Below are positions 44,558 to 55,633 of a stretch of DNA of 64,000 nucleotides, piece by piece. The stretch is taken from contig NZ_CH724107.1 in NCBI RefSeq assembly GCF_000153305.1, positions 198,871-262,870 of the forward strand. Direction: 5' to 3'. The notes below the pieces were generated by a model. The model was not told where the DNA came from. It did not search any database and was given only the letters and a program-made list of their open reading frames with translations. Position 1 is the stretch's first letter, and every line of letters starts with the position of its first letter. The position numbers were made by a program, and so were the translations under genes. The DNA comes from Oceanicola granulosus HTCC2516 (GTDB lineage: Bacteria; Pseudomonadota; Alphaproteobacteria; Rhodobacterales; Rhodobacteraceae).

Positions 44558-44889
44558 GCCGCTACCCGGAGACGCCGGACGGGCGCTACTTCGTCGCCAG
44601 GGCGCGGCTCTGGCGCAAGAGCGACCCGCGCCTGCCCGAGGCGGAGCGGCAGGCGGCGGTAAACGCGCTGATGGCGGCGCGGCGCGACGTGGGCCGGGCG
44701 AAGGACGACGCCGCACGGGCGGCGGCGCGCGAGCGGGTCGACGCCGCCAAGCGGCGGCTCGGCGAGCGCGGGCCGGTCTGGTGGGACGACGGCGCGCCCG
44801 ACGAGGGGCGGCGGCACCCGAAGAACACCTCCTACGCCGCCTGGTGGGCGGCGCTCGACCCGGCGCGGCGGGCGGACGGAGAAGGCTGA
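44554..44889 (+). CDS. Conserved hypothetical protein
   Basis: Starting at GTG 44554, which overlaps the stop of the ABC exporter (GTGA), the product has 111 residues. It begins VSRYPETPDGRYFVARARLW and ends near YAAWWAALDP, with a Lys/Arg/Ala-rich middle helix and the segment RGPVWWDDGAPDEGRR. Similar short proteins seem common in alphaproteobacteria, from memory, with no known function. An ATG at 44521 is possible but lies inside the exporter gene. The overlap suggests coupled translation. Confidence 0.72.
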   Translation: MSRYPETPDGRYFVARARLWRKSDPRLPEAERQAAVNALMAARRDVGRAKDDAARAAARERVDAAKRRLGERGPVWWDDGAPDEGRRHPKNTSYAAWWAALDPARRADGEG

Positions 44890-44955
44890 GGCTGCCGCTT
44901 GCCGTTCTGAACCGATGGGTCTAGGGCTGGCGCAAGCCGCAGCCGGAGTCTCGTG

Positions 44956-46152
44956 ATGCAATTGTTTCGTACCGCCCTCGTGCTGGGGCTGCTCTCGGCC
45001 GTGGGGCCGTTCACCATCGACATGTACCTGCCCGCGCTGCCCGAGATCGGGGCGCGGCTCGACGCGACCGTGGCGCAGGTGCAGGCGACGCTGACCGCCT
45101 TCTTCATCGCCTTCGGCGTGAGCCAGCTCGTCTGGGGGCCGATGGCCGACCAGGTCGGGCGCAAGCCGCCGATCTACGTGGGGCTCGGGATCTTCGTGAT
45201 AGGCACCGTCGCCTGCGCGCTGGCGCCGACGATCGGGGCGCTGACGGCGGCGCGTTTCGTGCAGGGGCTGGGCGCGGCGGTGGTGATGGTGGTGCCGCGC
45301 GCGATCGTGCGCGACATGTTCACCGGCGCGGAGGCGACCCGGCTGATGGCGCTGGTGATGCTGGTGATCTCGGTGTCGCCGATGCTGGCGCCGCTGGCGG
45401 GCAGCGGCATCCTCGCCTTCGGCGGCTGGCGGCTGATCTTCTGGTCGCTCGCCCTGGTCACGGCGCTGAGCCTCGCCGTGACGGCCTTCGGCCTCGACGA
45501 GACGCTGCCGCCCGAGCGGCGGCGGCGGGTCAACCTCGCCTCGATGCGGGCCGGGGCGAAGACGCTGCTGGCCGACCCGGTCTTCATGGGGCTGACCTTC
45601 ATCGGCGGCTTCGGGATGGCCTCGTTCTTCGTGTTCATCTCGTCGGCGAGCTTCGTCTACACCGAGCAGTTCGGGCTCGACGAGGTGGAGTTCTCGCTCG
45701 CCTTCGCGATCAACGCGATCGGCTTCTTCGGAGCGTCGCAGCTCGCCGGGCCGCTGGCGCAGCGCTATGGCCTCGTGCCGGTGATCGGGGTGGCGCTGGT
45801 GGGCTTCGCCGGCTTCGCGACGGCCAACCTCGCGGTGAGCCTGCTGGGCGGCACGACGCTGGTGTCGATGATCGCGCTGCTGTTCTGCGGCAATGCCTGC
45901 CTGGGGCTGGTGATGCCGACGACGATGGTGATGGCGCTCGACGACCACGGCGAGATCGCCGGGCTGGCCTCGTCGCTGGGGGGCACGCTGCAGATGGTGG
46001 CGGGGGGCGTGATGATCATGCTGGCGGCGCCGTTCTTCGACGGCACCGCGACGCCGATGATCGCTGCGGTGGCGGTCTGCGCCTGGGCGGCACTGGCGCT
46101 CGGGGCGATGGTGCTGCCGCGGATCTCGGCGCGGGGTCGCGCGGCGGCGTGA
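44956..46152 (+). CDS. Bcr/CflA-family multidrug efflux MFS transporter
   Basis: This 398-residue MFS transporter has 12 helices. The N-terminal GPFTIDMYLPALPEIGARL is diagnostic of the Bcr/CflA drug exporters, and the loop 2-3 motif is GPMADQVGRKPPIYVG. Substrates of the family include bicyclomycin and chloramphenicol, but the specificity here is unknown. I chose ATG 44956, since GGAG lies upstream, over the GTG at 44953. Its stop overlaps the start of the next MFS gene. Confidence 0.9.
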   Translation: MQLFRTALVLGLLSAVGPFTIDMYLPALPEIGARLDATVAQVQATLTAFFIAFGVSQLVWGPMADQVGRKPPIYVGLGIFVIGTVACALAPTIGALTAARFVQGLGAAVVMVVPRAIVRDMFTGAEATRLMALVMLVISVSPMLAPLAGSGILAFGGWRLIFWSLALVTALSLAVTAFGLDETLPPERRRRVNLASMRAGAKTLLADPVFMGLTFIGGFGMASFFVFISSASFVYTEQFGLDEVEFSLAFAINAIGFFGASQLAGPLAQRYGLVPVIGVALVGFAGFATANLAVSLLGGTTLVSMIALLFCGNACLGLVMPTTMVMALDDHGEIAGLASSLGGTLQMVAGGVMIMLAAPFFDGTATPMIAAVAVCAWAALALGAMVLPRISARGRAAA

Positions 46153-47288
46153 GCGGGGCGCGCCGCACCGACTGGCCGCTCGAGGCGCTGCTCTGGGCGG
46201 CGGGGCTGCTGGCGGCGGCGCAGTTTGGCAAGCTGTCGCTGACGCTCGCCGCGCTCGGGGCGCGCTACCCGGAGGCGGGGGGCGTGCTGCCGTTCGCGGT
46301 GTCGGTGGTGGGCATCGTCGGCATCCTGCTCGGGCCGGTGACGGGCGGGCTGGTGACGTGGATCGGGCTGCGCCGGGCCGTGCTCGGCGCGCTGCTGCTG
46401 GGAGCGGGGCTGTCGCTGGTCCAGGCGGCGGAGCTGCCGCTGTGGCTGCTGCTCGTCACCCGCGCCGCCGAGGGGGTCTCGCACCTGGCGCTGGTGGTGG
46501 CGCTGCCGACGCTGATGGCGGAGGCGGCGAGCGACCGGGACCGGCCGGTGGTGATGGGCTTCTGGGGGACGTTTTTCGGGGTGTCGTTCGCGCTGCTGGC
46601 GCTGGCGGCGCCGCGGCTGGTGGGGCTCGGCGGGCCGGGGGCGCTCTACGCGGCGCACGGCGGGGCGATGGCGCTGATGGCGGGCGTGCTGGCGCTGCGG
46701 CTGCCACGGCTGACGCGGCGGCGGGCGGAGTTCGACCTGCTGGGCGAGGTGCGCACGATCTACGGCGACCTGCGGCTGGTGGCGCCGGGGCTGATCTTCG
46801 GCTGGCACGCGCTGGTGTTCATCGCGCTGCTGACGTTCCTGCCGGCGGCGCTGGGGCAGCCATGGCTGGCGGTGGTGCTGCCGCTGGTGTCGCTCGCGGG
46901 CACGTTCGGAGCGGGCGTGCTGGCGCGGCGCTTCCGACCGGCGCGGATCGCGGCGGTGGCGTTCCTCGTCAACGGCGTGCTCTGCGTGGCGGTGCTGGCG
47001 CTGCCGGGGGCGGCGGTGGGGCTGGTGCTGGCGATGTTCCTGGTGATCGGCGTGGTGCCGGGGGCTGGGTTCGCGGCGATTCCGTGGCTCAACGCGGCGG
47101 TGGCGCAGCGGGCGCGGGCGAACGGGGCGCTGGCGCAGCTGGGCAATGTCGGCACCTTCTCGGGCACGCCGCTCTTCGCGCTGGCGCTCGCCATGGGCGG
47201 CGGCGCGGGGCTGATCTGGCTGACGCTGGCGGTGGCCGTCGCCGGGTTCGCGACGGCCACGCTCATCGGGCGGCGCTACCCGGCCTAG
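46149..47288 (+). CDS. MFS transporter
   Basis: The 379-residue protein starts at GTG 46149, overlapping the preceding stop (GTGA). It has about 12 helices, with GPVTGGLVTWIGLRRAVLG as the loop 2-3 region and LVTRAAEGVSHLALVVALP in the fourth helix. It is not of the Bcr/CflA group. The substrate is unknown. Overlap with the Bcr/CflA gene suggests the two are expressed together. It is convergent with the DUF1761 gene, whose stop overlaps its own. Confidence 0.85.
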   Translation: MSGARRTDWPLEALLWAAGLLAAAQFGKLSLTLAALGARYPEAGGVLPFAVSVVGIVGILLGPVTGGLVTWIGLRRAVLGALLLGAGLSLVQAAELPLWLLLVTRAAEGVSHLALVVALPTLMAEAASDRDRPVVMGFWGTFFGVSFALLALAAPRLVGLGGPGALYAAHGGAMALMAGVLALRLPRLTRRRAEFDLLGEVRTIYGDLRLVAPGLIFGWHALVFIALLTFLPAALGQPWLAVVLPLVSLAGTFGAGVLARRFRPARIAAVAFLVNGVLCVAVLALPGAAVGLVLAMFLVIGVVPGAGFAAIPWLNAAVAQRARANGALAQLGNVGTFSGTPLFALALAMGGGAGLIWLTLAVAVAGFATATLIGRRYPA

Positions 47289-47659
47289 AGCAGGCCCTGG
47301 GCGAGGATCATCAGCGCGCCGGCGCCGAGGGCGTAGCCGACGTCGACGGCGATGGCGAAGCCGCTCTTCTGCGCCCAGGCCCCGACCGAGCCGGCCCAGG
47401 CGGCGACGGCGAGGATGGCGACGATGGCCGCGCCGAGGGCGCCGGTCGTCTCCGTGACCCCGACCACCAGCGCCAGCAGCGCCAGCCCCGCTACCTGGAA
47501 GCCGAGCGCGGCCGCGGGCATGCCGTCGGGCGCGGCCGCGATGCCGCTGCCCTCGGCCCAGCGGCGCTGCAGGCCCAGCAGGGGGCCGTAGACGAGGAAG
47601 CCGAGCCCGAGGCCGAGCCCGGTGCCGAGCAGGATCGCGACCCAGTCGAGATCGGCCAT
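47285..47659 (-). CDS. DUF1761-family membrane protein
   Basis: The 124-residue product has four membrane helices, beginning VAILLGTGLGLGLGFLVYGP, which fits the DUF1761 family. Function is unknown. It is the last gene of an ArsR-SRPBCC-DUF1761 operon: its ATG overlaps the SRPBCC stop by one base. Its stop overlaps the end of the convergent MFS gene by 4 nt. Confidence 0.82.
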   Translation of the reverse strand: MADLDWVAILLGTGLGLGLGFLVYGPLLGLQRRWAEGSGIAAAPDGMPAAALGFQVAGLALLALVVGVTETTGALGAAIVAILAVAAWAGSVGAWAQKSGFAIAVDVGYALGAGALMILAQGLL

Positions 47660-48093
47660 CAGAGCGTCTCCCCGAGCCGCTCGAGGATCGCCGACCAGCC
47701 GCCCTCGTGGTTGGCGCGGGACTCCTCGGAGGGGAACTTCACGTGGGTCAGCCGCAGCTCGGTGCCGCCCTCGACCTCGGCGAGATCGAGCGTCACGGTG
47801 GAGCCTTCGACGGAGTAGGGCGACTCCCAGGTGAAGACGAGCCGGCGCGGGCGGTCGATGGTGAGGTAGGTGCCCGCGTGGGGCAGGTCGCCGGCCTCGG
47901 GCGCGCGCATCAGGATGCGGAAGCGGCCGCCCTCGCGCGGGTCGGTCTCGGCCTCGGGGACGGTCATCCCCGGCCCCGGCGTCATGAAGCGGGCGAGCAT
48001 CGCCGGGTCGAGCCAGGCGTCGAAGACGCGCTCGGGCGGATGGGGCAGGGTGCGGGTCAGTTCGAGGCTGAGCTCAGTCGTGGTCGTCGTCAT
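47659..48093 (-). CDS. SRPBCC (AHSA1-like) domain protein
   Basis: This 144-residue protein has the AHSA1/START-like pattern: LTRTLPHPPERVFDAWLDP at the start and RFRILMRAPEAGDLP in the middle, ending GGWSAILERLGETL. Such proteins bind hydrophobic ligands. I chose ATG 48093 because GGAGAGAG precedes it. The gene overlaps the end of the ArsR gene by 20 nt. ArsR-SRPBCC pairs are very common in bacteria, but their signal is unknown. Confidence 0.88.
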   Translation of the reverse strand: MTTTTTELSLELTRTLPHPPERVFDAWLDPAMLARFMTPGPGMTVPEAETDPREGGRFRILMRAPEAGDLPHAGTYLTIDRPRRLVFTWESPYSVEGSTVTLDLAEVEGGTELRLTHVKFPSEESRANHEGGWSAILERLGETL

Positions 48094-48436
48094 CGTCTCT
48101 CTCCAATGCAAGTGCGTCGTCCAGGGCGTCGAGCCGCTGCGCCCAGATCGAGCGCAGGCCGGCGAACCAGCGGTCGATCTCGCCCAGCGTCTCCAGCCGC
48201 ACCTCGATCAGGTGCTCGCGCCAGTCGGTGCGGCGCGTGACGAGGCCGGCGTTCTCCAGCACCTTTATGTGCTTGGAGACCGCGTTGAGGCTCGTGTCGA
48301 ACCGGCCGGCGATGTCGGTGACGCGGGCGGGGCCCTCCTGGGCGAGCAGCGTCAGGATGGCCCGCCGGGTCGGGTCGGCGGTGGCTTTCAGAAGGACCGT
48401 GAGCGGGTCCGGGGCGGGGTCGTTTCGTTCAACCAT
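48074..48436 (-). CDS. ArsR/SmtB-type winged helix-turn-helix regulator
   Basis: The 120-residue protein is a compact ArsR-type HTH regulator: LLKATADPTRRAILTLLAQEGPARVTDIA, quoted here as TADPTRRAILTLLAQEGPAR, then SLNAVSKHIKVLENAGLVT as recognition helix region. No Cys pair for metal binding is present, so it is probably not a metal sensor. It heads an operon with SRPBCC and DUF1761 genes and likely autoregulates. Confidence 0.9.
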   Translation of the reverse strand: MVERNDPAPDPLTVLLKATADPTRRAILTLLAQEGPARVTDIAGRFDTSLNAVSKHIKVLENAGLVTRRTDWREHLIEVRLETLGEIDRWFAGLRSIWAQRLDALDDALALERDDDDDHD

Positions 48437-48530
48437 ACGGGTGAATAACCTGGCGCAGCGTGTAAGTCAACCAGATGGGTGAATGATACCGCGGAGATGA
48501 TCTGCGACATAAGGTCAAGCGTCGGCGTCT

Positions 48531-48545
48531 GTTCGCGCTATGTTC
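48531..48545. promoter_or_regulatory. LexA (SOS) box upstream of uvrA
   Basis: GTTCGCGCTATGTTC is GTTC-N7-GTTC, exactly the alphaproteobacterial LexA-binding direct repeat. It lies 66 nt before the uvrA ATG, a normal place for LexA repression in this class. uvrA is a standard SOS gene. Confidence 0.75.
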
Positions 48546-48610
48546 CATTTCGTTGTTGGATGGCGGCGCGATCTTTACTATCTGTGAACCTGCCTTTCCC
48601 GGAGTCGATC

Positions 48611-51499
<2,889 letters not shown>

Positions 51500-51504
51500 C
51501 GAAG

Positions 51505-51534
51505 AAGGCCCTCGCCGGTGCGGCGAGGGCCTTT
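51505..51534 (+). terminator. Rho-independent terminator after uvrA
   Basis: AAGGCCCTCGCC-GGTGC-GGCGAGGGCCTTT forms a 12-bp stem with a 5-nt loop. It lies 6 nt after the uvrA stop and about 28 nt beyond the convergent infC stop. With AA on one side and TTT on the other it may serve both genes. Confidence 0.85.
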
Positions 51535-51562
51535 CGTCTGTCGGGCGGATGGCGGCGCGGGC

Positions 51563-52108
51563 CTACTTGGCGGTCGGGCCGATCATCATCACCATCTGGC
51601 GGCCTTCCATCTTCGGCATGTTCTCGACCTTGCCGATCTCCTGCACATCGTCTGCGACCCGCTCGAGCAGGCGGCGGCCGAGGTCCTGGTGCGCCATCTC
51701 GCGGCCGCGGAAGCGCAGGGTGACCTTCACCTTGTCGCCGCTCTCGAGAAACTTGAAGACGTTGCGCATCTTGACGTCGTAGTCGTGCGTGTCGGTGTTG
51801 GGGCGGAACTTCACCTCCTTCACCTCGATCGTCTTCTGCTTCTTGCGCGCTTCGCTCTCCCGCTTCTGCTGCTCGTACTTGAACTTGCCGAAGTCCATGA
51901 TCTTGCAGACGGGCGGAGAGGCGTTGGGAGAGATCTCGACGAGGTCGAGCCCGGCGTCCTCGGCCAACTGCATGGCGCGGGCGGGGCTGACGACGCCGAC
52001 GTTCTCACCTTCGGCGCCGATGAGGCGGATTTCCGGAGCCCGGATGCGATCGTTGACGCGGGGGCCGGTGTCGCGCGTGGGCGGCGCGTTGTGAGGTCTG
52101 CGGGCTAT
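51563..52108 (-). CDS. infC: Translation initiation factor IF-3, rare ATA start
   Basis: The 181-residue protein is IF-3, which binds the 30S subunit and proofreads initiator tRNA and start codons. It has [20 protein letters not shown] and [19 protein letters not shown]. The conserved start [16 protein letters not shown] is directly preceded by an ATA codon at 52108, with AAGGAC upstream. No ATG fits. IF-3 genes classically use AUU or other rare starts so that IF-3 limits its own translation. ATA is thus probably the real, self-regulated start. Confidence 0.95.
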   Translation of the reverse strand: MARRPHNAPPTRDTGPRVNDRIRAPEIRLIGAEGENVGVVSPARAMQLAEDAGLDLVEISPNASPPVCKIMDFGKFKYEQQKRESEARKKQKTIEVKEVKFRPNTDTHDYDVKMRNVFKFLESGDKVKVTLRFRGREMAHQDLGRRLLERVADDVQEIGKVENMPKMEGRQMVMMIGPTAK

Positions 52109-52343
52109 GGGCCTTGTCCTTCGTTCTGTTTCTGAGACTCGATGCGAAAATGTACGCGTGAGCGTGCCACCATTCAACCCCGCAAGCGCAGATCCGATCC
52201 CTCGGGGCCCTTGCGACAGAAGGATATCGCGCCATCTTTCACGGTCGTGTGACACTTCCCTCCGCAAACGGCTTCTGGCATAGGAGGGGCCGAAATCCCC
52301 CCGCTTCGCGCGGGGAACCTGCATTTATTCAGAGGACCCGTCG

Positions 52344-53384
52344 ATGAGAGCCATCCTGATAATCGTCGTCGTCGCCATTCTCGGCTACTTCGGCTACCAG
52401 TACCTCGCCAACGAAGGGACGTTGGAAGACGAGGCCGCCGTCGTCGAGGACGCGGAGATCGTCGAGGAGGAGGCCGTCACCGAGGAGGTCGCCGAGACCG
52501 ACGCCGTCGACGACACCGAAATCACCGAAGCCGAGGCCGAGGAGCTCACCGACGCCGATCCCGAGTTCGGCGAGGAGGCCGGCATCGAGGAAGAGCCCGT
52601 CGAGCAGGCCGCCGACGAGTCCGTCTCCGACGCGGGCCTCGACCAGGGCGAGGACGAGAGCGACGTGCTGAACGCGATGGAGGACGCGCCCGGCGCGCCG
52701 GTGACGCTGGAGCAGGGCGCCGACGCGACCATCGCCTCCGATCTGCCCGAGGCCGAGCAGGAGATCGTCTCGCTGGAGGGCGCCGCCGAGGAAGCGGTCG
52801 AGGAGTCCGACGAGACCGCCGCCGTGGCCACCGACAGCATCGACGAGGACCAGGTGCGCGGTGACGAGCTCGCCGGCGACGCCGATGTCGAGCAGGTCGA
52901 CGCCGTCGACAACCCCGACGCCCCGAACGTGGCCGTCAACGCCACCGGCGACGCCGCCCCTGCGGCGGACGAGGAAGCCGAGACCGACGCCGCGACCGAA
53001 GAGACCGACGCCGCGACCGAAGAGGCCGACGACGGCGGCCCGCGCGACGTCGTCGCCTACATCGTCACCGACGAGGACGACGCCGCCGCGGCCGATGGCC
53101 CGGAAGACGGCGTGGGCGAGGACGAGGGCGAGATCGTCGAGGCCGCCACGCCCTCCGCCGATCTCGAGGCGCTCGCCGCGGCCACCGGGCTCGAGGTCAA
53201 CGAGCTGGCGCAGCTGTTCACCGTGGAGGGCTTCGACGCCGCCCGCGTGACCGAGGTCATCGAGACGTCCACGCTCTCCGAGGTCCAGCAGAGCGCCCTC
53301 ACCGCCGCCGTCGAGGCCGTGGGCGACAACCCGGCCCAGATCGAGGCCCTCGTGCAGCGCCTCCGCGAGGCCCTCGGCCTCTGA
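52344..53384 (+). CDS. Acidic membrane-anchored protein of unknown function
   Basis: The 346-residue product begins with a membrane helix (AILIIVVVAILGYFGYQYLA). About 220 residues very rich in Glu, Asp, Ala and Val follow, including repeated TDAATEE. A folded helical C-terminus is suggested by ADLEALAAATGLEVNELAQL and VQQSALTAAVEAVGDNPAQI. The acidic region is likely disordered. Similar anchor-plus-acidic-linker proteins are seen in Rhodobacteraceae, from memory. No family is assigned. It is followed by a terminator. Confidence 0.8.
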   Translation: MRAILIIVVVAILGYFGYQYLANEGTLEDEAAVVEDAEIVEEEAVTEEVAETDAVDDTEITEAEAEELTDADPEFGEEAGIEEEPVEQAADESVSDAGLDQGEDESDVLNAMEDAPGAPVTLEQGADATIASDLPEAEQEIVSLEGAAEEAVEESDETAAVATDSIDEDQVRGDELAGDADVEQVDAVDNPDAPNVAVNATGDAAPAADEEAETDAATEETDAATEEADDGGPRDVVAYIVTDEDDAAAADGPEDGVGEDEGEIVEAATPSADLEALAAATGLEVNELAQLFTVEGFDAARVTEVIETSTLSEVQQSALTAAVEAVGDNPAQIEALVQRLREALGL

Positions 53385-53407
53385 GACCGCCGCCTGCGCG
53401 AACGGAC

Positions 53408-53432
53408 AAGGCCGCCCCTTGGGGCGGCCTTT
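53408..53432 (+). terminator. Rho-independent terminator after the acidic membrane protein gene
   Basis: AAGGCCGCCCC-TT-GGGGCGGCCTTT is an 11-bp stem with a 2-nt loop, 23 nt after the stop, followed by TTTCTT. It is a good intrinsic terminator. Confidence 0.85.
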
Positions 53433-53466
53433 CTTGTTGCGGTGGAGCGAATGCGCGGGACCGAAG

Positions 53467-53488
53467 GAGGCCGCCCGGAGGCGGCCTC
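53467..53488 (-). terminator. Possible terminator of the fpr/cys operon
   Basis: GAGGCCGCC-CGGA-GGCGGCCTC is a 9-bp stem with a 4-nt loop, 22 nt beyond the fpr stop. On the minus strand it is followed by CTTCGG, not a T run, so termination is less sure. Confidence 0.45.
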
Positions 53489-53510
53489 TTCGTCTCGCGG
53501 TGCGGGCGTC

Positions 53511-54338
53511 TCAGCCGACGAAGGCCTTCTCGACCACGAACTCGGCGGGATCGGAATTGGCGCCCTCGCGCAGGCCGTGGGCCTCGAGCAGGGCCTTGAT
53601 GTCCTTGTTGAACTCGAGCGAGCCGCAGACCATAGCGCGGTCGGTGGCCGGGTCGAGGGCGGGGACACCGAGGTCGGCGAACAGCTCGGCCGACTCGATT
53701 AGCGTGGTGATGCGGCCCATCTTCGGGCTCTCCTCGCGGGTCGTGGTCGGGTAGTAGCGCAGCTTGTCGAGGCCGTCGCCGAGCAGCTCCTGCATCATCT
53801 CGTCGGCGCGCAGGTTGTCGATCAGCGTGCGGCCGTACTCGAGCTCGGCCACGTCGCGGCAGGTGTGGGTGACGATGACCTCGTCGTAGGCCTCGTAGGT
53901 CTCCGGGTCGCGCAGCAGCGAGGCGAAGGGGGCGAAGCCGGTGCCGGTGGAGAAGAAGTAGAGCCGCTTGCCCGGCAGCAGCGCGTCGTGGACGAGGGTG
54001 CCCACGGGCTTGGGGCGCAGGATGATCTGGTCGCCCGGCTGGATGTGCTGCAGCTTCGAGGTCAGCGGGCCGTCGGGCACCTTGATCGAGTAGAACTCGA
54101 GCTCGTCGTCCCAGGAGGGCGAGGCGATGGAGTAGGCGCGCAGCAGCGGCTTGCCGTTGTCGCCCATCAGTCCGATCATCACGAACTCGCCCGAGCGGAA
54201 GCGCAGCGAGGCCGGGCGGCTCACGCGGAACGAGAACAGCCGGTCGGTGTAGTGGCGCACCTCCGTGACGATCTGGGCGTCGGGGAGGGCCTTCACGGGG
54301 CGGGCGTCGGCTTGGGTCACGGTGCTCTGTTCGGTCAT
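53511..54338 (-). CDS. fpr: Ferredoxin--NADP reductase
   Basis: This 275-residue flavoprotein has the FAD motif RAYSIASPSWDDELEFY, the flavin phosphate region GPLTSKLQ and the NADP-binding region FFSTGTGFAPFASLLRDP. The C-terminus KAFVG is typical of bacterial FPR. It moves electrons between NADPH and ferredoxin or flavodoxin. It is co-directional with and 67 nt behind the DUF934 gene of the sulfate operon, so it may supply electrons to sulfite reductase. That role is inferred. Confidence 0.94.
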   Translation of the reverse strand: MTEQSTVTQADARPVKALPDAQIVTEVRHYTDRLFSFRVSRPASLRFRSGEFVMIGLMGDNGKPLLRAYSIASPSWDDELEFYSIKVPDGPLTSKLQHIQPGDQIILRPKPVGTLVHDALLPGKRLYFFSTGTGFAPFASLLRDPETYEAYDEVIVTHTCRDVAELEYGRTLIDNLRADEMMQELLGDGLDKLRYYPTTTREESPKMGRITTLIESAELFADLGVPALDPATDRAMVCGSLEFNKDIKALLEAHGLREGANSDPAEFVVEKAFVG

Positions 54339-54405
54339 GTCGGCTTTCGGGCGGGCGCTCGGGGCTCGCCGCTCTCCTTACTGTCTCTGTGTCGCTTGTG
54401 AAAGC

Positions 54406-54831
54406 TCAGCGGGCTGCGCCACGCAGCCGCGCCTGGTAGTCGTGCGCGCGCCAGTCGGCGCGGCGCAGCCATTGCGCCTCGTCCTGCCGCTGGGCGAGCT
54501 CGTCGGGGATCTCGACCTCGTCGAAGCCGATGCGGCGCGCCATCGCGTACTGGTCGGCGATGACGTGGCCATGGGCGCGCAGCCGGCCCTTGTAGCCGGC
54601 GCGGCGCAGCGCGGCGGCGAGCGAGAAGCCGCGCCCGTCGGAGAAGCTCGGGAAGTCGATCCGCACCATCCCCGCCGCCTGCGCGCGCCGCGCCAGCGCG
54701 GCGGCGTCGGCGTCGGAGGGCACGTCGAGCGCGGCCCCCGGGCCGGCCTCGGCGCCGTCGTCGGCATAGTCCACGAAGCTTCCGCTCCAGTCGTCCGGCC
54801 CGAAGCCGGTATCGGTCACGATCACGCTCAT
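54406..54831 (-). CDS. DUF934-family protein
   Basis: The 141-residue protein is of the DUF934 family: VRIDFPSFSDGRGFSLAAAL and LRAHGHVIADQYAMARRIGF, then GFDEVEIP. The family nearly always sits beside cysH/cysI, and an accessory role in sulfite reduction is assumed. I chose ATG 54831 with GGAGAG 8 nt before; ATG 54834 is equally possible. It lies about 55 nt behind cysH. Confidence 0.88.
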   Translation of the reverse strand: MSVIVTDTGFGPDDWSGSFVDYADDGAEAGPGAALDVPSDADAAALARRAQAAGMVRIDFPSFSDGRGFSLAAALRRAGYKGRLRAHGHVIADQYAMARRIGFDEVEIPDELAQRQDEAQWLRRADWRAHDYQARLRGAAR

Positions 54832-54886
54832 CATCTCTCTCCAGCCAGCTTCATCTGGCCACAAATATGCATGTCTCCGGGGCCCG

Positions 54887-55633
54887 TCAGGCCGCCGGCG
54901 CCTTGCCGCGCACCATGCGGCCGTCGACGAAGTGGATGCCGCACTCGTCCTTGTCGCTGTCGCGCCAGCGGCCCGCGCGGGGGTCTTCGCCGGGAGCGAC
55001 GCGGGTGGTGCAGGGGGCGCAGCCGATCGACGGGTAGCCCTGCGACACCAGCGGGTGGCGGGGCAGGCGGTTCTCGGCGATGTAGTCCTGCACGTCCTGG
55101 GCGTTCCAGTGCGCCAGCGGGTTGACCTTGATGCGCCCGGTCGCCTCCTCGGCCTCGAAGAACTCCAGCGCCGTGCGCCGCCCGCCCTGGTAGCGTTTGC
55201 GCCCGGTGATCCAGGCATCGTAGGGCGCGAGCGCGCGCAGCAGCGGCTCGGTCTTGCGCAGGGCGCAGCAGGCGTCGGTGTCGCGGGTGTGCAGCTTGCC
55301 GTCGGGGTCGCGCGCGAGCTGCTCGGCGAGCGGGGCGCGCACGATCTTGAGGTTCTCGAGCCGCAGCTTGACCGCGAGATCGGCCTGGTAGGTCAGGGTC
55401 TCCGGGAACAGCATCTCGGTGTCGATGAACAGCACCGGGGTGGTGCGGTCGATCACCGAGACCAGGTGCAGCAGCGCGACCGATTCCGCGCCGAACGAGC
55501 TGACGAGGGCGATCTCGCCGACGTCCTCGTCGGAGAGCGCCTTCTCCAGCACCGCCGTCGCGCCGTGGTGGCGGTAGCGGGCGTTCAGGGCGGCGACACG
55601 CGCCTCTTGGCCGGGCGCGATATCACGCGGCAT
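54887..55633 (-). CDS. cysH: Assimilatory adenylyl-sulfate reductase CysH
   Basis: The 248-residue reductase has the catalytic Cys in ECGIHF at the end. The Fe-S cluster Cys pairs are CC in TDACCALRKTEPLL and C-x-x-C in IGCAPCTTR. The four cluster Cys indicate the adenylyl-sulfate (APS) type rather than the cluster-free PAPS type. It reduces APS to sulfite with thioredoxin or glutaredoxin. The start overlaps the end of cysI by 11 nt. Confidence 0.94.
   Translation of the reverse strand: MPRDIAPGQEARVAALNARYRHHGATAVLEKALSDEDVGEIALVSSFGAESVALLHLVSVIDRTTPVLFIDTEMLFPETLTYQADLAVKLRLENLKIVRAPLAEQLARDPDGKLHTRDTDACCALRKTEPLLRALAPYDAWITGRKRYQGGRRTALEFFEAEEATGRIKVNPLAHWNAQDVQDYIAENRLPRHPLVSQGYPSIGCAPCTTRVAPGEDPRAGRWRDSDKDECGIHFVDGRMVRGKAPAA

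Noticed and set aside
52297-52316. Hairpin with arms around CCCCGC and GCGGGG as a terminator
   Set aside because: It has no T run and lies upstream of the acidic protein gene and the divergent infC, so a terminator is not supported. It may be only local GC-rich sequence.
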